A stretch of 64,000 nucleotides of DNA from Rhizobium sp. AC27/96. Its GTDB lineage: Bacteria > Pseudomonadota > Alphaproteobacteria > Rhizobiales > Rhizobiaceae. The stretch lies in NCBI RefSeq assembly GCF_001692325.1, contig NZ_LXKN01000032.1, forward strand, positions 62,001-126,000. The letters run 5' to 3'. The notes below the pieces were generated by a model. The model was not told the DNA's origin. It worked only from the letters and a program-made list of their open reading frames with translations, and searched no databases. Position numbers and translations under genes: made by a program. Shown piece by piece: positions 8,277 to 17,800 of the stretch (positions are counted from its first letter, which is position 1; each line of letters begins with the position of its first letter).

Positions 8277-9307
8277 TGGCAAACGCGAAAATCCTCTATG
8301 TAGACGACGACCCTGCCCTTGCCCGCTTGGCGGAGCGCATCCTGTCGCGGAATGGATATCAGTTGCATCATGCACCATCGGTCGCCGCCGGCCTCGTGTC
8401 ATTTGAACAGGAGGAATTCGACGCGGTTGTGCTGGATCACTATCTGCAGGACAGCACCGGACTTCATTTCCTCGAGACAATCGGTGAAAAGGCGCGCACG
8501 GTTCCCATCCTCTACGTGACGGGCTCCAGCGATGCGCAGATTGCGATCACGGCGCTGCGCAACGGCGCCACCGACTACGTCATGAAATCGTCGGCGGATG
8601 ATTTTTTTCCGCTTCTTATCAGCACGCTGGATCAGGCGGTTGAGAACCATCGCCTGCGCCGGGCGAAGGAGGCCGGCGATCGGCAATTGCTTCTGGCCAA
8701 GGAGCGCGCCGAGCTTCTGCTTGCGGAGATGAACCATCGCATAGCCAACAGCCTGGCGCTCGTCTCGGCGATGATCCGCATGCAGATGCAGACCGTCAGC
8801 ACCGAAGACACAAAGGCCGCACTGCTGGAAACCCAGAGCCGCATCTCCGCCATCGCCGGCGTCCATCGCAGCCTCTACACATCGGAGAACGATGGCGAGG
8901 TCGAATTCGATGCCTATCTGCGCTCGCTGATCAATGAGCTTTTGAGCACGACGCGCAGCAAGGATCAGAACATCGATGTGATCATGGAATTCGATCCGAT
9001 GTTCGTAACGCCCAACAACGCTGTGTCGCTCGGCGTCATCGCGACCGAACTCGTGACGAATGCGATCAAATATGCCTTTCCAGGTAGGTCGGGCCACATC
9101 TGGATTACGCTCAAGGCCGAGGCGGAACGGGCCACTCTGAGCATACGAGATGACGGCATCGGCTTTGAACTCTCCGGCCGCGCCCAGGGAACCGGGCTCG
9201 GACGCAAGCTCATCAATGCGATGGCCACCCGGCTGGAGGGACATGTCGACTACGATGTCTCGAACGGGACGCATGTGACAACGAGCTGGAGCCGTCAAAG
9301 CGTCTGA
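8276..9307 (+). CDS. receiver-HisKA_2 hybrid sensor kinase
   Basis: A 343-residue soluble protein with reversed hybrid order: receiver first (VDDD near residue 10, Asp in FDAVVLDHYLQDSTG near 54, Thr/Ser in YVTGSSD, Lys in YVMKSSADDF), then a HisKA_2 phosphoacceptor (LLAEMNHRIANSLALVSAM, His near residue 154) and an ATPase (ELVTNAIKYAFP, IRDDGIGF, GTGLGRKLI). It has no membrane segment. It can therefore be switched by phosphotransfer to its own receiver, presumably from the CHASE3 kinase encoded two genes upstream. In alphaproteobacteria such kinases often feed the general stress response, but no phyR/nepR/ecfG is in this window. The start overlaps the upstream stop (TGATG). Confidence 0.92.
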   Translation: MANAKILYVDDDPALARLAERILSRNGYQLHHAPSVAAGLVSFEQEEFDAVVLDHYLQDSTGLHFLETIGEKARTVPILYVTGSSDAQIAITALRNGATDYVMKSSADDFFPLLISTLDQAVENHRLRRAKEAGDRQLLLAKERAELLLAEMNHRIANSLALVSAMIRMQMQTVSTEDTKAALLETQSRISAIAGVHRSLYTSENDGEVEFDAYLRSLINELLSTTRSKDQNIDVIMEFDPMFVTPNNAVSLGVIATELVTNAIKYAFPGRSGHIWITLKAEAERATLSIRDDGIGFELSGRAQGTGLGRKLINAMATRLEGHVDYDVSNGTHVTTSWSRQSV

Positions 9308-9348
9308 GCTCGACATCAATCGAGGCCACACGCCCGCACAACAGAATC

Positions 9349-9368
9349 GGGCGGCCCTGCGACCGCCC
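9349..9368 (+). terminator. weak hairpin after signalling operon
   Basis: A GGGCGG/CCGCCC stem with an 8-base loop between the convergent kinase and PRC-barrel genes. It is followed on the + strand by AATATATT rather than a T run, so it is at best a weak or bidirectional terminator. Confidence 0.35.
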
Positions 9369-9435
9369 AATATATTCATTCAGCCTGTTTGAGGATCATG
9401 TGAGGCGCCGCAAACTGCGGCGACATCCCTGAGGC

Positions 9436-9891
9436 CTATTTCATGATTTTCGAATAGTCGAGTTTCGGAGCCTTCGAAAGATCATCCTTGGTGGTGTCGA
9501 CATAGGCCTTCCAGCTGCCATTTTCATTCGCCAGGGCGATGGAGGCAGGATCTATGACCACATAGCTCTCCCCGATGCCGAGAAAGCCGCCGACGCTGGC
9601 GACGACGCCGATGACGGACTTGCCGTCGCCGATCACCACATCGGAAACCGAGCCGATGGATTCATTCTGCTTGTTGTAGATCTTGGTGCCGATGAGTTTC
9701 GATGTCACAAGATCGGTATTGCGAATCTCGACATACTTCAAAGGCATGGTTGCGGCCGTTCCCATGGTGATGCCCGGTCCAGCAAGGATGGCATCCGCGC
9801 CGGTGGCCGCACTCTGCTGCGCCTGAGCGGCGCCTGCAATACCGGCAACAACGATTAGCGCAGTGGTTGCGGAAATGAACGCAAACTTCAT
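9436..9891 (-). CDS. exported PRC-barrel domain protein
   Basis: A 151-residue secreted protein. The ATG at 9891 follows GGAG at 8 bases and opens a clean signal peptide (MKFAFISATTALIVVAGIAG, cleavage likely after AQAQ). The mature part holds one PRC-barrel (about residues 55-115: LIGTKIYNKQNESIGSVSDV, then VIGVVASVGGFLGIGESYV), followed by a short Lys/Asp-rich tail. PRC-barrels are small beta domains used for binding RNA, proteins or pigments; exported versions are common in rhizobia and of unknown role. It is monocistronic and divergent from the DUF4173 gene. Confidence 0.85.
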   Translation of the reverse strand: MKFAFISATTALIVVAGIAGAAQAQQSAATGADAILAGPGITMGTAATMPLKYVEIRNTDLVTSKLIGTKIYNKQNESIGSVSDVVIGDGKSVIGVVASVGGFLGIGESYVVIDPASIALANENGSWKAYVDTTKDDLSKAPKLDYSKIMK

Positions 9892-10331
9892 GAAGACACT
9901 CCTGATTATAATTCTCGGCGGCGCGATCAAAATCAACCGCGCACTTCAAAAACGGATGATACTTCAAAAGGTTCCGTCCTTATTTCCTTGAGCACGACAT
10001 TCGTGCCACTCAGGGCACACCTCATTGGCGAAAGAAAGCCTGACTTTGCGGCATGCAACCACAGGCTACAGGGCTTCGGCCGTCGCCGGCGTGCGATTTT
10101 CCTGAATAGCTGCTCGGGCACTGCACAGATTCTGCAAAGGCGCGCGCCATTGTCGCGCCATGAACAAGACACCCGGCAAATCCAGAGCCCCACCCGTTCG
10201 CCTGCCTCACAGTCTTCTCAAGGAAGGCTGGTGGCTGGTGGATCGTCATCGCACCCAAGCAGATCCACCCGCTCGAAGCGCGGAGATCATACCCTTCACA
10301 ATCGCCGAACGAGATGAGAGAGCCGATATCC
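9892..10331. other. 440-bp intergenic region
   Basis: Divergent spacer between the PRC-barrel gene and the DUF4173 gene. Short frames cross it in several phases, but none has a ribosome site or a recognisable product. It presumably contains both promoters. I see no clear repeat or hairpin. Confidence 0.4.
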
Positions 10332-11828
10332 ATGAGCGCCTCTGACATGCCCGCCGTGCCGACCAACCCAGCCCAATATTCCAACCGCAAACTCCTTATC
10401 CTGATCGCCCTCGTCGCCCTTGCCGATTTCCTCATTTTCAACAGGGCGCCAGGCCTCAATCTTTTCCTCCTGATCAATGCCATCGCCATCGGCCTGTTGA
10501 TATGCTCCAGGAGACCATTGTCTCCTTCAAGGATCATCGGGCTTCTGGCTCTTTGCATTATCCTGTCGGCTCCGCTTCTCGAGACCACGTCGTGGATGGG
10601 CATCACCCTCAGCCTGCTCGGCATCACATGCGTCTCGCTTGCCACCACCGGGCTCTTCCCACGGCATTGGAGCCGCCTTCCAGTCGTTCTGCTTCGCTTT
10701 CTGCTGGATCTGCCGGTGCGGCCATTTCGCAGGGCGACCTATGGTCGGCTCCACCGTGCTCGGCTGCGTACTTCGAAACCGCTCTGGCACCATCTTCGCG
10801 GCTGGATTATGCCGCTCACCTTCGCGGTCGGTTTCATTGCCCTCTTCGCGATGGCCAATCCGCTGATCGACAAGGTGCTGCGCAGCTTCGATCTCACCTA
10901 TCTGCTGCAATTCCTTGATCCCTGGCGCATCGCCTTCTGGCTCGTCGTCGCCACCTTCATGTCCGTGATGCTTCGCCCGCGCCTCAAACGCCTTGCCTGG
11001 CGCCGCCGCGAGCAGATCATCGATGCCACAAGATTTGAGAGTGAATTCTTCGGGCATGCGGCGCTGCTACGCTCGCTCGTCGTCTTCAATGCACTGTTTG
11101 CCGTGCAGACGCTGCTCGATCTCACCTATCTCTGGGGCGGCGTGAATCTGCCTGATGGCATGAGCCACGCCGAATACGCCCATCGCGGCGCCTATCCGCT
11201 GATGGTAACGGCACTCCTCGCCGCGGCCTTCGTACTCGCCGCCATGCGTCGCGGCGGACCGGGTGACAAGAGCACCCTCATTCGCGGCCTTGTGCATCTG
11301 TGGATCGGGCAAAACATCCTCCTTTGCCTCTCCTCCATCCTCAGGCTCGATCTCTATGTCGAATCCTATTCACTGACGGAACTACGGGTCGCGGCCGGTA
11401 TCTGGATGGGTCTCGTCGCCATGGGTCTCTTTCTCATCCTCCTGCGCATCTTGTTGCGGCGCTCCAACGAATGGCTGGTGGCGCTCAGCATGGCGACGCT
11501 GGCCGTGACGCTTTATGCCACCGCCCTTGTCGACATTCCCGCCTTCATTGCCCGCTTCAATGTTGCCCATAGCCGGGAGGTATCGGGCGAAGGCATGCCA
11601 CTCGACATCTATTATCTCTGGACGCTGGGGCCGCCCGCCATCCCGGCACTCGATGCCTTCATGGCCGCTGCCCCTGCAGAGGCAACGGAACGTATCGCTC
11701 TCGCCGGCAGGTTCCGCAACGAGCTTGCCTTGGCCGAGTGGGAGGGACAGAGCGACTGGAGAAGCTGGACTTTCCGCGCCACCCGTCTCGATCGTTACCT
11801 TTACGATCACCCCGCCCTTGCAAGATGA
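10332..11828 (+). CDS. DUF4173-family integral membrane protein
   Basis: A 498-residue polytopic inner-membrane protein with about ten to twelve hydrophobic helices, starting with LLILIALVALADFLIF. The family hallmark HAEYAHRGAYPLMVTALLAA is near residue 280. Function is unknown. The C-terminus is soluble, with an Arg/Trp-rich end (SDWRSWTFRATRLDRYLY). The start is ambiguous: ATG at 10332 has GAGAG about 11 bases upstream, and ATG at 10314 is also in frame. A CreB-like regulator follows after 46 bases and a CreC-like kinase overlaps that, so the three form an operon. The membrane protein may be the sensor, output or target of the pair. This parallels, but is not homologous to, the CreBC-CreD arrangement. 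Confidence 0.85.
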   Translation: MSASDMPAVPTNPAQYSNRKLLILIALVALADFLIFNRAPGLNLFLLINAIAIGLLICSRRPLSPSRIIGLLALCIILSAPLLETTSWMGITLSLLGITCVSLATTGLFPRHWSRLPVVLLRFLLDLPVRPFRRATYGRLHRARLRTSKPLWHHLRGWIMPLTFAVGFIALFAMANPLIDKVLRSFDLTYLLQFLDPWRIAFWLVVATFMSVMLRPRLKRLAWRRREQIIDATRFESEFFGHAALLRSLVVFNALFAVQTLLDLTYLWGGVNLPDGMSHAEYAHRGAYPLMVTALLAAAFVLAAMRRGGPGDKSTLIRGLVHLWIGQNILLCLSSILRLDLYVESYSLTELRVAAGIWMGLVAMGLFLILLRILLRRSNEWLVALSMATLAVTLYATALVDIPAFIARFNVAHSREVSGEGMPLDIYYLWTLGPPAIPALDAFMAAAPAEATERIALAGRFRNELALAEWEGQSDWRSWTFRATRLDRYLYDHPALAR

Positions 11829-11874
11829 GGCTGAAACGAAGAAAAACAGGCGGTACAACTCAAATGGGCACGGC

Positions 11875-12579
11875 ATGATCAAGCGCATCCTCGTCGTCGA
11901 CGACGAACCCAATATCCGCGACGTGATCTGCTTCGCGCTCGATCGCGCCGGCATGGCGACGACGACGGCCCGCAACGGCGCGGAGGCCATGATGGCCTTT
12001 CACCGGGGCGGTATCGACCTGATCGTGCTCGATATCGGCATGCCCGAGATGGATGGGCTGGAGGTCTGCCGCCGGATCCGCAAGACATCCAATCTCCCGA
12101 TCCTATTTCTCTCGGCGCGCGACGAAGAAATAGACCGGATCCTGGGCCTTGAGATCGGCGGCGACGATTACGTCACCAAACCCTTCAGCCCGCGTGAACT
12201 GGTGGCCCGGGTCAAGACCATCCTGAAACGGGCCGGGCATGGCGCCGGACCGGACATCAAGGAAGATTCCATATCCGCCGGCCTGCTGCGCCTCAATCGC
12301 GGCGGCCGGACCGCCACCTTCGCCGATGTGCCGCTGATTTTGACTGCGCTCGAATTCGCCATCCTCGATACGCTGCTGTCGCGTCCGGAGATCGTTTTCA
12401 ACCGCGATCAGCTCATGGAAGCAGCCTACGGGGCGGATATGCAGGTTGCCGACCGCACCATAGACAGCCATATCCGCAATATCCGCGCCAAGCTTTCGGC
12501 AGCCGGCGGCAAGGGCATTATCGCCACGGTCCATGGCATCGGCTTCAAGCTGACATCCGGCATGGAAGGGAGCGCGTGA
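11875..12579 (+). CDS. OmpR/CreB-like response regulator
   Basis: A 234-residue two-domain regulator. The receiver starts at the ATG (MIKRILVVDDEPNIRD), has the phospho-Asp in LIVLDIGMPEMDG near residue 51, Ser in FLSARDEE and Lys in DDYVTKPFSPREL. The C-terminal winged helix (about residues 130-234) shows LTALEFAILDTLLSRP and TIDSHIRNIRAKL, ending IATVHGIGFKL. A longer upstream frame exists but is out-of-frame DUF4173 sequence, so this ATG is the sensible start. It overlaps the kinase gene by one base (TGATG). Likely phosphorylated by the next gene's product; target promoters unknown, possibly its own operon. Confidence 0.92.
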   Translation: MIKRILVVDDEPNIRDVICFALDRAGMATTTARNGAEAMMAFHRGGIDLIVLDIGMPEMDGLEVCRRIRKTSNLPILFLSARDEEIDRILGLEIGGDDYVTKPFSPRELVARVKTILKRAGHGAGPDIKEDSISAGLLRLNRGGRTATFADVPLILTALEFAILDTLLSRPEIVFNRDQLMEAAYGADMQVADRTIDSHIRNIRAKLSAAGGKGIIATVHGIGFKLTSGMEGSA

Positions 12580-13592
12580 TGCGCACGCCCCAGGTGAGGC
12601 CGAAGTGGAGGCCGCCGCTCTACCTCATCGTCTATGCGGTGCTGCTGACCGTGATGACGCTACCCGTGCTGACCGTCATCTGGTTTCGCGCGGTGCGGGT
12701 CGCATCCGGCGCGATTGCCCCGGCGGAAATCGCTACCCTGGCCGTCGTCCTGATCCTGACCCTCGTGGTCGCCTACGTACTGACCCGTACCCTGACCGTT
12801 CCGATCAATGCCCTGATCGCCCGGACCGACGAAATCGCGCGGGGCGAAAGAGCTGCGATCCGGCCGCTCGACAGCTACGGCACGCGGGAGGTTGCAACCC
12901 TCTCGCAGAGCTTCCTCGATCTTGCCGACAAGCTGGTCGATCATTCCGACTATGTCCGCTCCTTCGCCGCACATGTCTCCCACGAGCTGAAATCGCCCCT
13001 CACCTCGATCAAGGGCGCGGCAGAACTTCTGCGCGACGATGACGACGACAATCCGATGAGCCAGGCGCAGCGCAATCACTTCCTCGCCAATATCATCGCG
13101 GATACCGAACGCCTGGATATGCTGCTGTCACGCCTGCGTGATCTGGCAAAGGCCGAATTGCCGTCCGAGCCGGGCCTCAGCAACATGACTGATATCATCG
13201 GGCATTTGGCCGCAAGTTTCCGACAGTTGACCATCATCGGGGACGACGGCACGGACGCGAACATCGCACTGCCCGGCGAAGTCGCCGGCATCGTCTTTGC
13301 CAACCTTGCGGAAAATGCCTTTCAAAACGGCGCGACCGCTCTCAGGATCAACACCACGACCGATGGGCGCCGGACCACCATCCAGATCCGCGACAACGGC
13401 TCCGGCATTGCCGAAAGCAATCGAGAGCGCATCTTCGAGCCCTTCTTTTCGACGCGCCGCGAACAAGGTGGCACCGGCATGGGCCTCGGCATCGTCAGGG
13501 CGATGATCGCTTCACATGGCGGGACCATCGAACTGTCTGACAGCAACACGGACGGCACGACGTTTCAGATCATCCTGCCGCATGTCTCGTAA
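12579..13592 (+). CDS. CreC-like sensor histidine kinase
   Basis: A 337-residue inner-membrane kinase with two membrane helices (residues about 15-37 and 48-70) and almost no periplasmic loop, so it is likely to sense the membrane or a partner protein. A HAMP segment follows (VPINALIARTDEIARG). The HisKA box is FAAHVSHELKSPLTSIKGA, the same form as CreC. The ATPase has ENAFQNGATAL, IRDNGSGI and GTGMGLGIV. GGAAGGGAG lies 9 bases before the ATG; a GTG three bases earlier is an alternative start. It is the last gene of the DUF4173-regulator-kinase operon. The short sensing loop and the linked DUF4173 protein suggest that protein provides the signal. Confidence 0.9.
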   Translation: MRTPQVRPKWRPPLYLIVYAVLLTVMTLPVLTVIWFRAVRVASGAIAPAEIATLAVVLILTLVVAYVLTRTLTVPINALIARTDEIARGERAAIRPLDSYGTREVATLSQSFLDLADKLVDHSDYVRSFAAHVSHELKSPLTSIKGAAELLRDDDDDNPMSQAQRNHFLANIIADTERLDMLLSRLRDLAKAELPSEPGLSNMTDIIGHLAASFRQLTIIGDDGTDANIALPGEVAGIVFANLAENAFQNGATALRINTTTDGRRTTIQIRDNGSGIAESNRERIFEPFFSTRREQGGTGMGLGIVRAMIASHGGTIELSDSNTDGTTFQIILPHVS

Positions 13593-13610
13593 CGCTTGAA
13601 CCATCTATAC

Positions 13611-13633
13611 AAAAAGGGGCTGTGGGTTGCCCC
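13611..13633 (-). terminator. intrinsic terminator of the PCMT-like gene
   Basis: Read on the minus strand: GGGGC, an 8-base loop, GCCCC, then five T. It lies about 100 bases past the methyltransferase stop. Its right arm begins a 15-bp sequence nearly repeated at 14767-14781. Confidence 0.6.
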
Positions 13634-14781
13634 CCAACCCAAATCTGGAATACTTCCTACCGTAAATATCTGTCGCGAGAATCTGACTTTTGCACCTTGT
13701 TTTTGCGACCGAACTTCTCAGAAAATCAGTCTAAGCATAGGCTAGGCACCAGCCTAGACCGCGAAGCCAATATTGCTCAGTCGGCAGCTCATCACTGCGA
13801 TATAGCCGAGTCACCCTCTTATGCTCGCCGCTCTCGAATGCCGCCGCAAGCGCCCTTTCCGACTCCGCGTCGCGCATTCCTTCGCAAGGGAAGATAGCCA
13901 CTGGCGAAATCCATTGCGCGTGGAATTCCTCACCCTTGCGCGTCACCAGGAATACCGCTCCTCGAAGGTGCATGTTGCTCCAATTGCTGCTGGTGAATCC
14001 AAGATCGGTCGTAAGCGGAAGAACCAGCCTTCCGCCGTCCTTGAGCCGGTCAAGCCAGATGTCCGCTGGTCGGGTTGCCCCAGCATTCACATAGATCACA
14101 TCGGCTGCATTGAAAGCCACGGAGCTACCATCGCCCTGAACCACGGAAGCGTTCCGATAGGGAGTAAGATTTGCTTTCGCTCGCGCAGCAAGTTCAGGCT
14201 CGAACTCGATCGCAGTCACTTTGCCAGCGGCGGCAACGAGATTCGCCATGATCGCGGAATAATAGCCGGTACCAGCCCCAACATGTACGATATGTTCACC
14301 TGCTCGCGGTGCAGCTTGCGCAAGCAGGAAGGCATGAAGTGACGGCTGCCCATTGTTGATGCGGCGCTCCGGGACGATACCAACGATGTCATCTGTGTAA
14401 AGGTAGACCGGATCGGCGGTCGGGGTTGGAACATAGGCTTTCCGCATTCGGAAGATCGGCCAGGGACCGGGACCAAGGAAATCTTCTCGCGGCACTTCGG
14501 CGAAAGCTGTTTCAATGCGCTCATCGACAATTCTAACAGCCGCTATGATCTGCTTCGCATAAGCTCGGCGCACGATCTTCAATTCGTTTGGTGTCATCAG
14601 CAGAACCAGCTCTAGTGAATAGTTTCCCGTCGCGAAAACGAGCATTCTGCCACAGTATAGTGGGCAGAATGCTTCAGGAAGATATTGCCGGCAAGATAAA
14701 CCGCCTAGACTGGCGCGCCGCAGGTTGACCCGGCACTAATACATGCCTGGATTCCGCATTTCAGCTAGGGGCTGTGGATTG
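13615..14781. repeat. 15-bp near-direct repeats flanking the methyltransferase gene
   Basis: AGGGGCTGTGGGTTG at 13615-13629 and AGGGGCTGTGGATTG at 14767-14781 agree at 14 of 15 bases, lie 1152 bp apart in the same orientation, and each starts a GC-rich hairpin. Only the PCMT-like gene lies between them. Confidence 0.5.
13731..14597 (-). CDS. protein-L-isoaspartate O-methyltransferase-like SAM methyltransferase
   Basis: A 288-residue cytosolic methyltransferase of the PCMT family. The family's N-terminal recognition region is present as VDERIETAFAEVPREDFLGP. The SAM-binding loop is HIVHVGAGTGYYSAIMANL near residue 115, followed by VTAIEFEPELAARAKANL. The active-site Ser-containing stretch reads NNGQPSLHAFLL, close to the usual IGYGQTISQPxxV but altered, so repair of isoaspartyl residues is not assured. 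It is longer than classic PCMT (about 215) because of a C-terminal extension. The first ATG is at 14645; I chose 14597 (MTPNELKIV). Its base composition looks less GC-rich than its neighbours, and near-repeat hairpins flank it, hinting at transfer. Confidence 0.78.
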   Translation of the reverse strand: MTPNELKIVRRAYAKQIIAAVRIVDERIETAFAEVPREDFLGPGPWPIFRMRKAYVPTPTADPVYLYTDDIVGIVPERRINNGQPSLHAFLLAQAAPRAGEHIVHVGAGTGYYSAIMANLVAAAGKVTAIEFEPELAARAKANLTPYRNASVVQGDGSSVAFNAADVIYVNAGATRPADIWLDRLKDGGRLVLPLTTDLGFTSSNWSNMHLRGAVFLVTRKGEEFHAQWISPVAIFPCEGMRDAESERALAAAFESGEHKRVTRLYRSDELPTEQYWLRGLGWCLAYA

Positions 14782-14798
14782 ATCCACCGCCCCCTTTT
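14768..14798 (+). terminator. long hairpin with T run between methyltransferase and aas
   Basis: GGGGC, GTGGAT, a TG loop, ATCCAC and GCCCC pair as two stacked stems separated by a T-C mismatch, followed on the + strand by CTTTT. It lies just past the stop of the minus-strand acyl ligase gene, so it may terminate either strand, but the T run faces plus-strand transcription. Confidence 0.55.
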
Positions 14799-14814
14799 GT
14801 TCAGTCATGAAACC

Positions 14815-17800
14815 TTAGGCCGCTTGCGACTCGGAGACACCTTCCAGCGCCATGGCCCGCGCCGTGACGAAATCGATCTTGCCGGAGCCGAGAACAGGCA
14901 CCTTGCCGACAGTGACTTCGGCCGGGACCATCATCTCGGTTGCACCCTTCGCCTTGGCAAAGGCCAGGAAGTCGCTTCGCGTGGCATTCGGCTGATCGGT
15001 GAGGAGAACGATGCGTTCGCCCTTCTTCGCATCGGGTATGGAGGAAACAACGCTGAGCGCGCCGGGCCAGAGCTGGGCGGCGAGCGTCTCGATTGCCGCA
15101 AGCGAGATCATTTCACCGCCGATCTTGGCAAAGCGCTTGGCACGACCGCGGATCTTCACGAAACCATCCTCATCGATGGTGACGATATCGCCGGTATCGT
15201 GCCAGCCGTCCGGCAGCGGTTCGAGAACGCCGGGATTGTCGGCGCGCAGGTAGCCGGCCATCACATTGGCGCCACGGATCAGAAGACGTCCACCCTCATC
15301 GATGCCGGCAACCGGCTCGAGCTTCCATTCCATGCCCGGCATGATCTTGCCGACCGTTCCCGAGCGGTTGTACATCGGCGTATTCAAAGAGATCACAGGA
15401 GCGGCCTCGGTCACACCATAGCCCTCAAGGATGCGCAGACCGAACTTCTCCATATAGACCTCGCGGGTCGAGGCTTTCACCGGTTCGGCACCGGAGAAGA
15501 TATAGCGGATCGATCTCAGATCATACGGATGAGCGCTGCGGGCATAGCCGTTCAGGAACGTATCCGTGCCGAAAACGATGGTGGCATTCGAGACGTAGAT
15601 CAGCTCCGGCACGATGCGATAGTGCAGCGGCGACGGATAGAGGAAGATCGGCACGCCCGAGACCAGCGGCAGGATGGTACCCGCCGTCAGGCCGAAGGAG
15701 TGGAACATCGGCAGGATGTTGAACACCTTGTCGCCCGGATGGAAATCGATGCGCGAGGCGGCCTGGGCGGCGTTCGACAGGATGTTGCGGTGCGTCAGCA
15801 CCACGCCCTTCGGCGCACCTTCCGAACCAGAGGTGAAGAGGATCACCGCCGTATCGTCAGCCTTGCGCTTGACCAGCGGCCGGTATTTGCGGAGGAGGCC
15901 GAAGATCTTGTCAACCAGGGTGATCTGCGTGCGCAGCTCATCCAGCCAGACGAACTTGACCTGCTTCTCAAGCTCTTCGACAACGGGGCCAAGCTTGGCC
16001 TGCGTAACGAATGCGCGCGAGCACAGGACATGTTTGACCTCGGCGGTCTTGCAGGCGGACAGGATGTTCGCAGCACCCGCCGTGAAATTCAGCATGGCCG
16101 GCACCTTGCCCGCAGACATGACGCCGAGGACGGTCGCCGCCGTGCCGTTGGCGTTCGGCAGCATGACACCAAGGGTCTTGTCAGCCGGGAACATCTTCTT
16201 GAATTTCGCGCCCAGCACGGCTGCACCGGTCAGCAGCTTGGCATAGGAGAGCTTGCCGGAAAGCGGATCTTCCACGGCGAGTTTCTTGCCGCCATATTCA
16301 TGGGCGCTTTCGATGACACGTCCAAGCACCGTGTTGTCGGTATCCGCCGTGCGGAAAATCAGCGACGACATGATCTGATAGAGTGCTGCACCAGCTGCGA
16401 TGCGCCGCTTGCGGCCCTTCAATTCGGGGGAAACGTCGAGCTTCACGGGCTCAAGGATCGTCACCTTGACCTTGGGGAAGAGACGGCGGCGGACATGGCT
16501 CGACGTCAGATAAGAGGCATAGCTCTTTTCCAACCCGTCGATGCGAACCGGCACGATCATGGCGCCGGTTTTGTCGGCAACCATGGCAGCGCCATCATAG
16601 ACCTTCATCAGCGTGCCGGTGACCGTCAGGCGTCCCTCTGGGAAGATGCCCACAGGGCTGCCGTCCTGGATGACCTTGATCAGCGAACGCGTTGCCATCG
16701 GCTTGGTCGGATCGAGCGGCAGGAACTTGCACCGCTTCAGCAGGGGACGCACCCACCACTTCTTGGCAAAGGCATAGTCGATGGCAAAGACCGGCTCTTC
16801 CTCGGTGATGGCCAGCGCCAGCGCGCCGTCGAGCAGGCTGACGTGATTAAGCGCAATGATCGGCGCCGGGCCGGCCTTACGGATATTTTCCAGGCCCTCG
16901 ACTTCCAGTCGCATGAAGGCGCGGAAGATGATGGAGATGAGGTCGCGGAAGGCATTGGTCGGCAGCGTCTCCAGCATCAGCCAGGCAACAGCCACGTTCA
17001 GCACGGAAATGCTCAGGATGATGATCGGGATCGACAGGCCAATGGCCTGCAGCACGGCCACCAGCGCCAGACCGACTGCTATGAACAGAGCCGACAGCAC
17101 GTTGGCCGCGCCGATGACGCGGGCGCGCCGGTCTTCGTTTGCCCAGCTCTGCATGGCCGCAAAGGTGGGAACGGCGAGGAATGCACCACCGATGGCCATG
17201 CCGGCAAGATCGATCGCAACGCGGATGGTCTTCGGCCCCTCGAAGAAGGCGAGAATGGATTCGGCATGCGAGACCGACTGGAGGCCCCAGAGGTTCCAGG
17301 CGAGGTCCAGACCAAAAAGCGCGACAATCAGCATGCCGATCGGAGCCGGCAGAAGCACGATGCGGCCGGCGGCCATCCAGCCGGCGATGGCCGAGCCGAT
17401 CGCGACGGAGATCGCGAAGATCGCCAGATAGGCGGGCACGACGATTTCCGAGCCGCCGAGAATGTCGGTGACCATGATCGGCAGCATCGACATGATGAAA
17501 GCACCGACGAACCAGAACCAGCAATTCATCAGCGACGCACGCCAGATGCGGCTGTCGGCGCGGAGTTCGTTGACCAGCCGATAGCTGGAACGAACAACAT
17601 TCTTATCGACGACAAGATCGGGCGCCTTGGAGCCGGTCGAGGGGATCATGCGGGCGGAAAACCAGCAAAGGATGGAAAGCCCCATCATCATCGGTCCGAA
17701 GATCCAGACATTCTCGCCCTCGCGGAAAGCGACGGCTGCAATCATCGTGCCGGTCAGAATGGCGATGAAGGTGCCGCCCTCGATCCAGGCGTTTGCCTTG

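Noticed and set aside
10160..10345. A 61-codon + strand frame before the DUF4173 gene
   Set aside because: No ribosome site, overlaps the DUF4173 start in another frame, no recognisable product.
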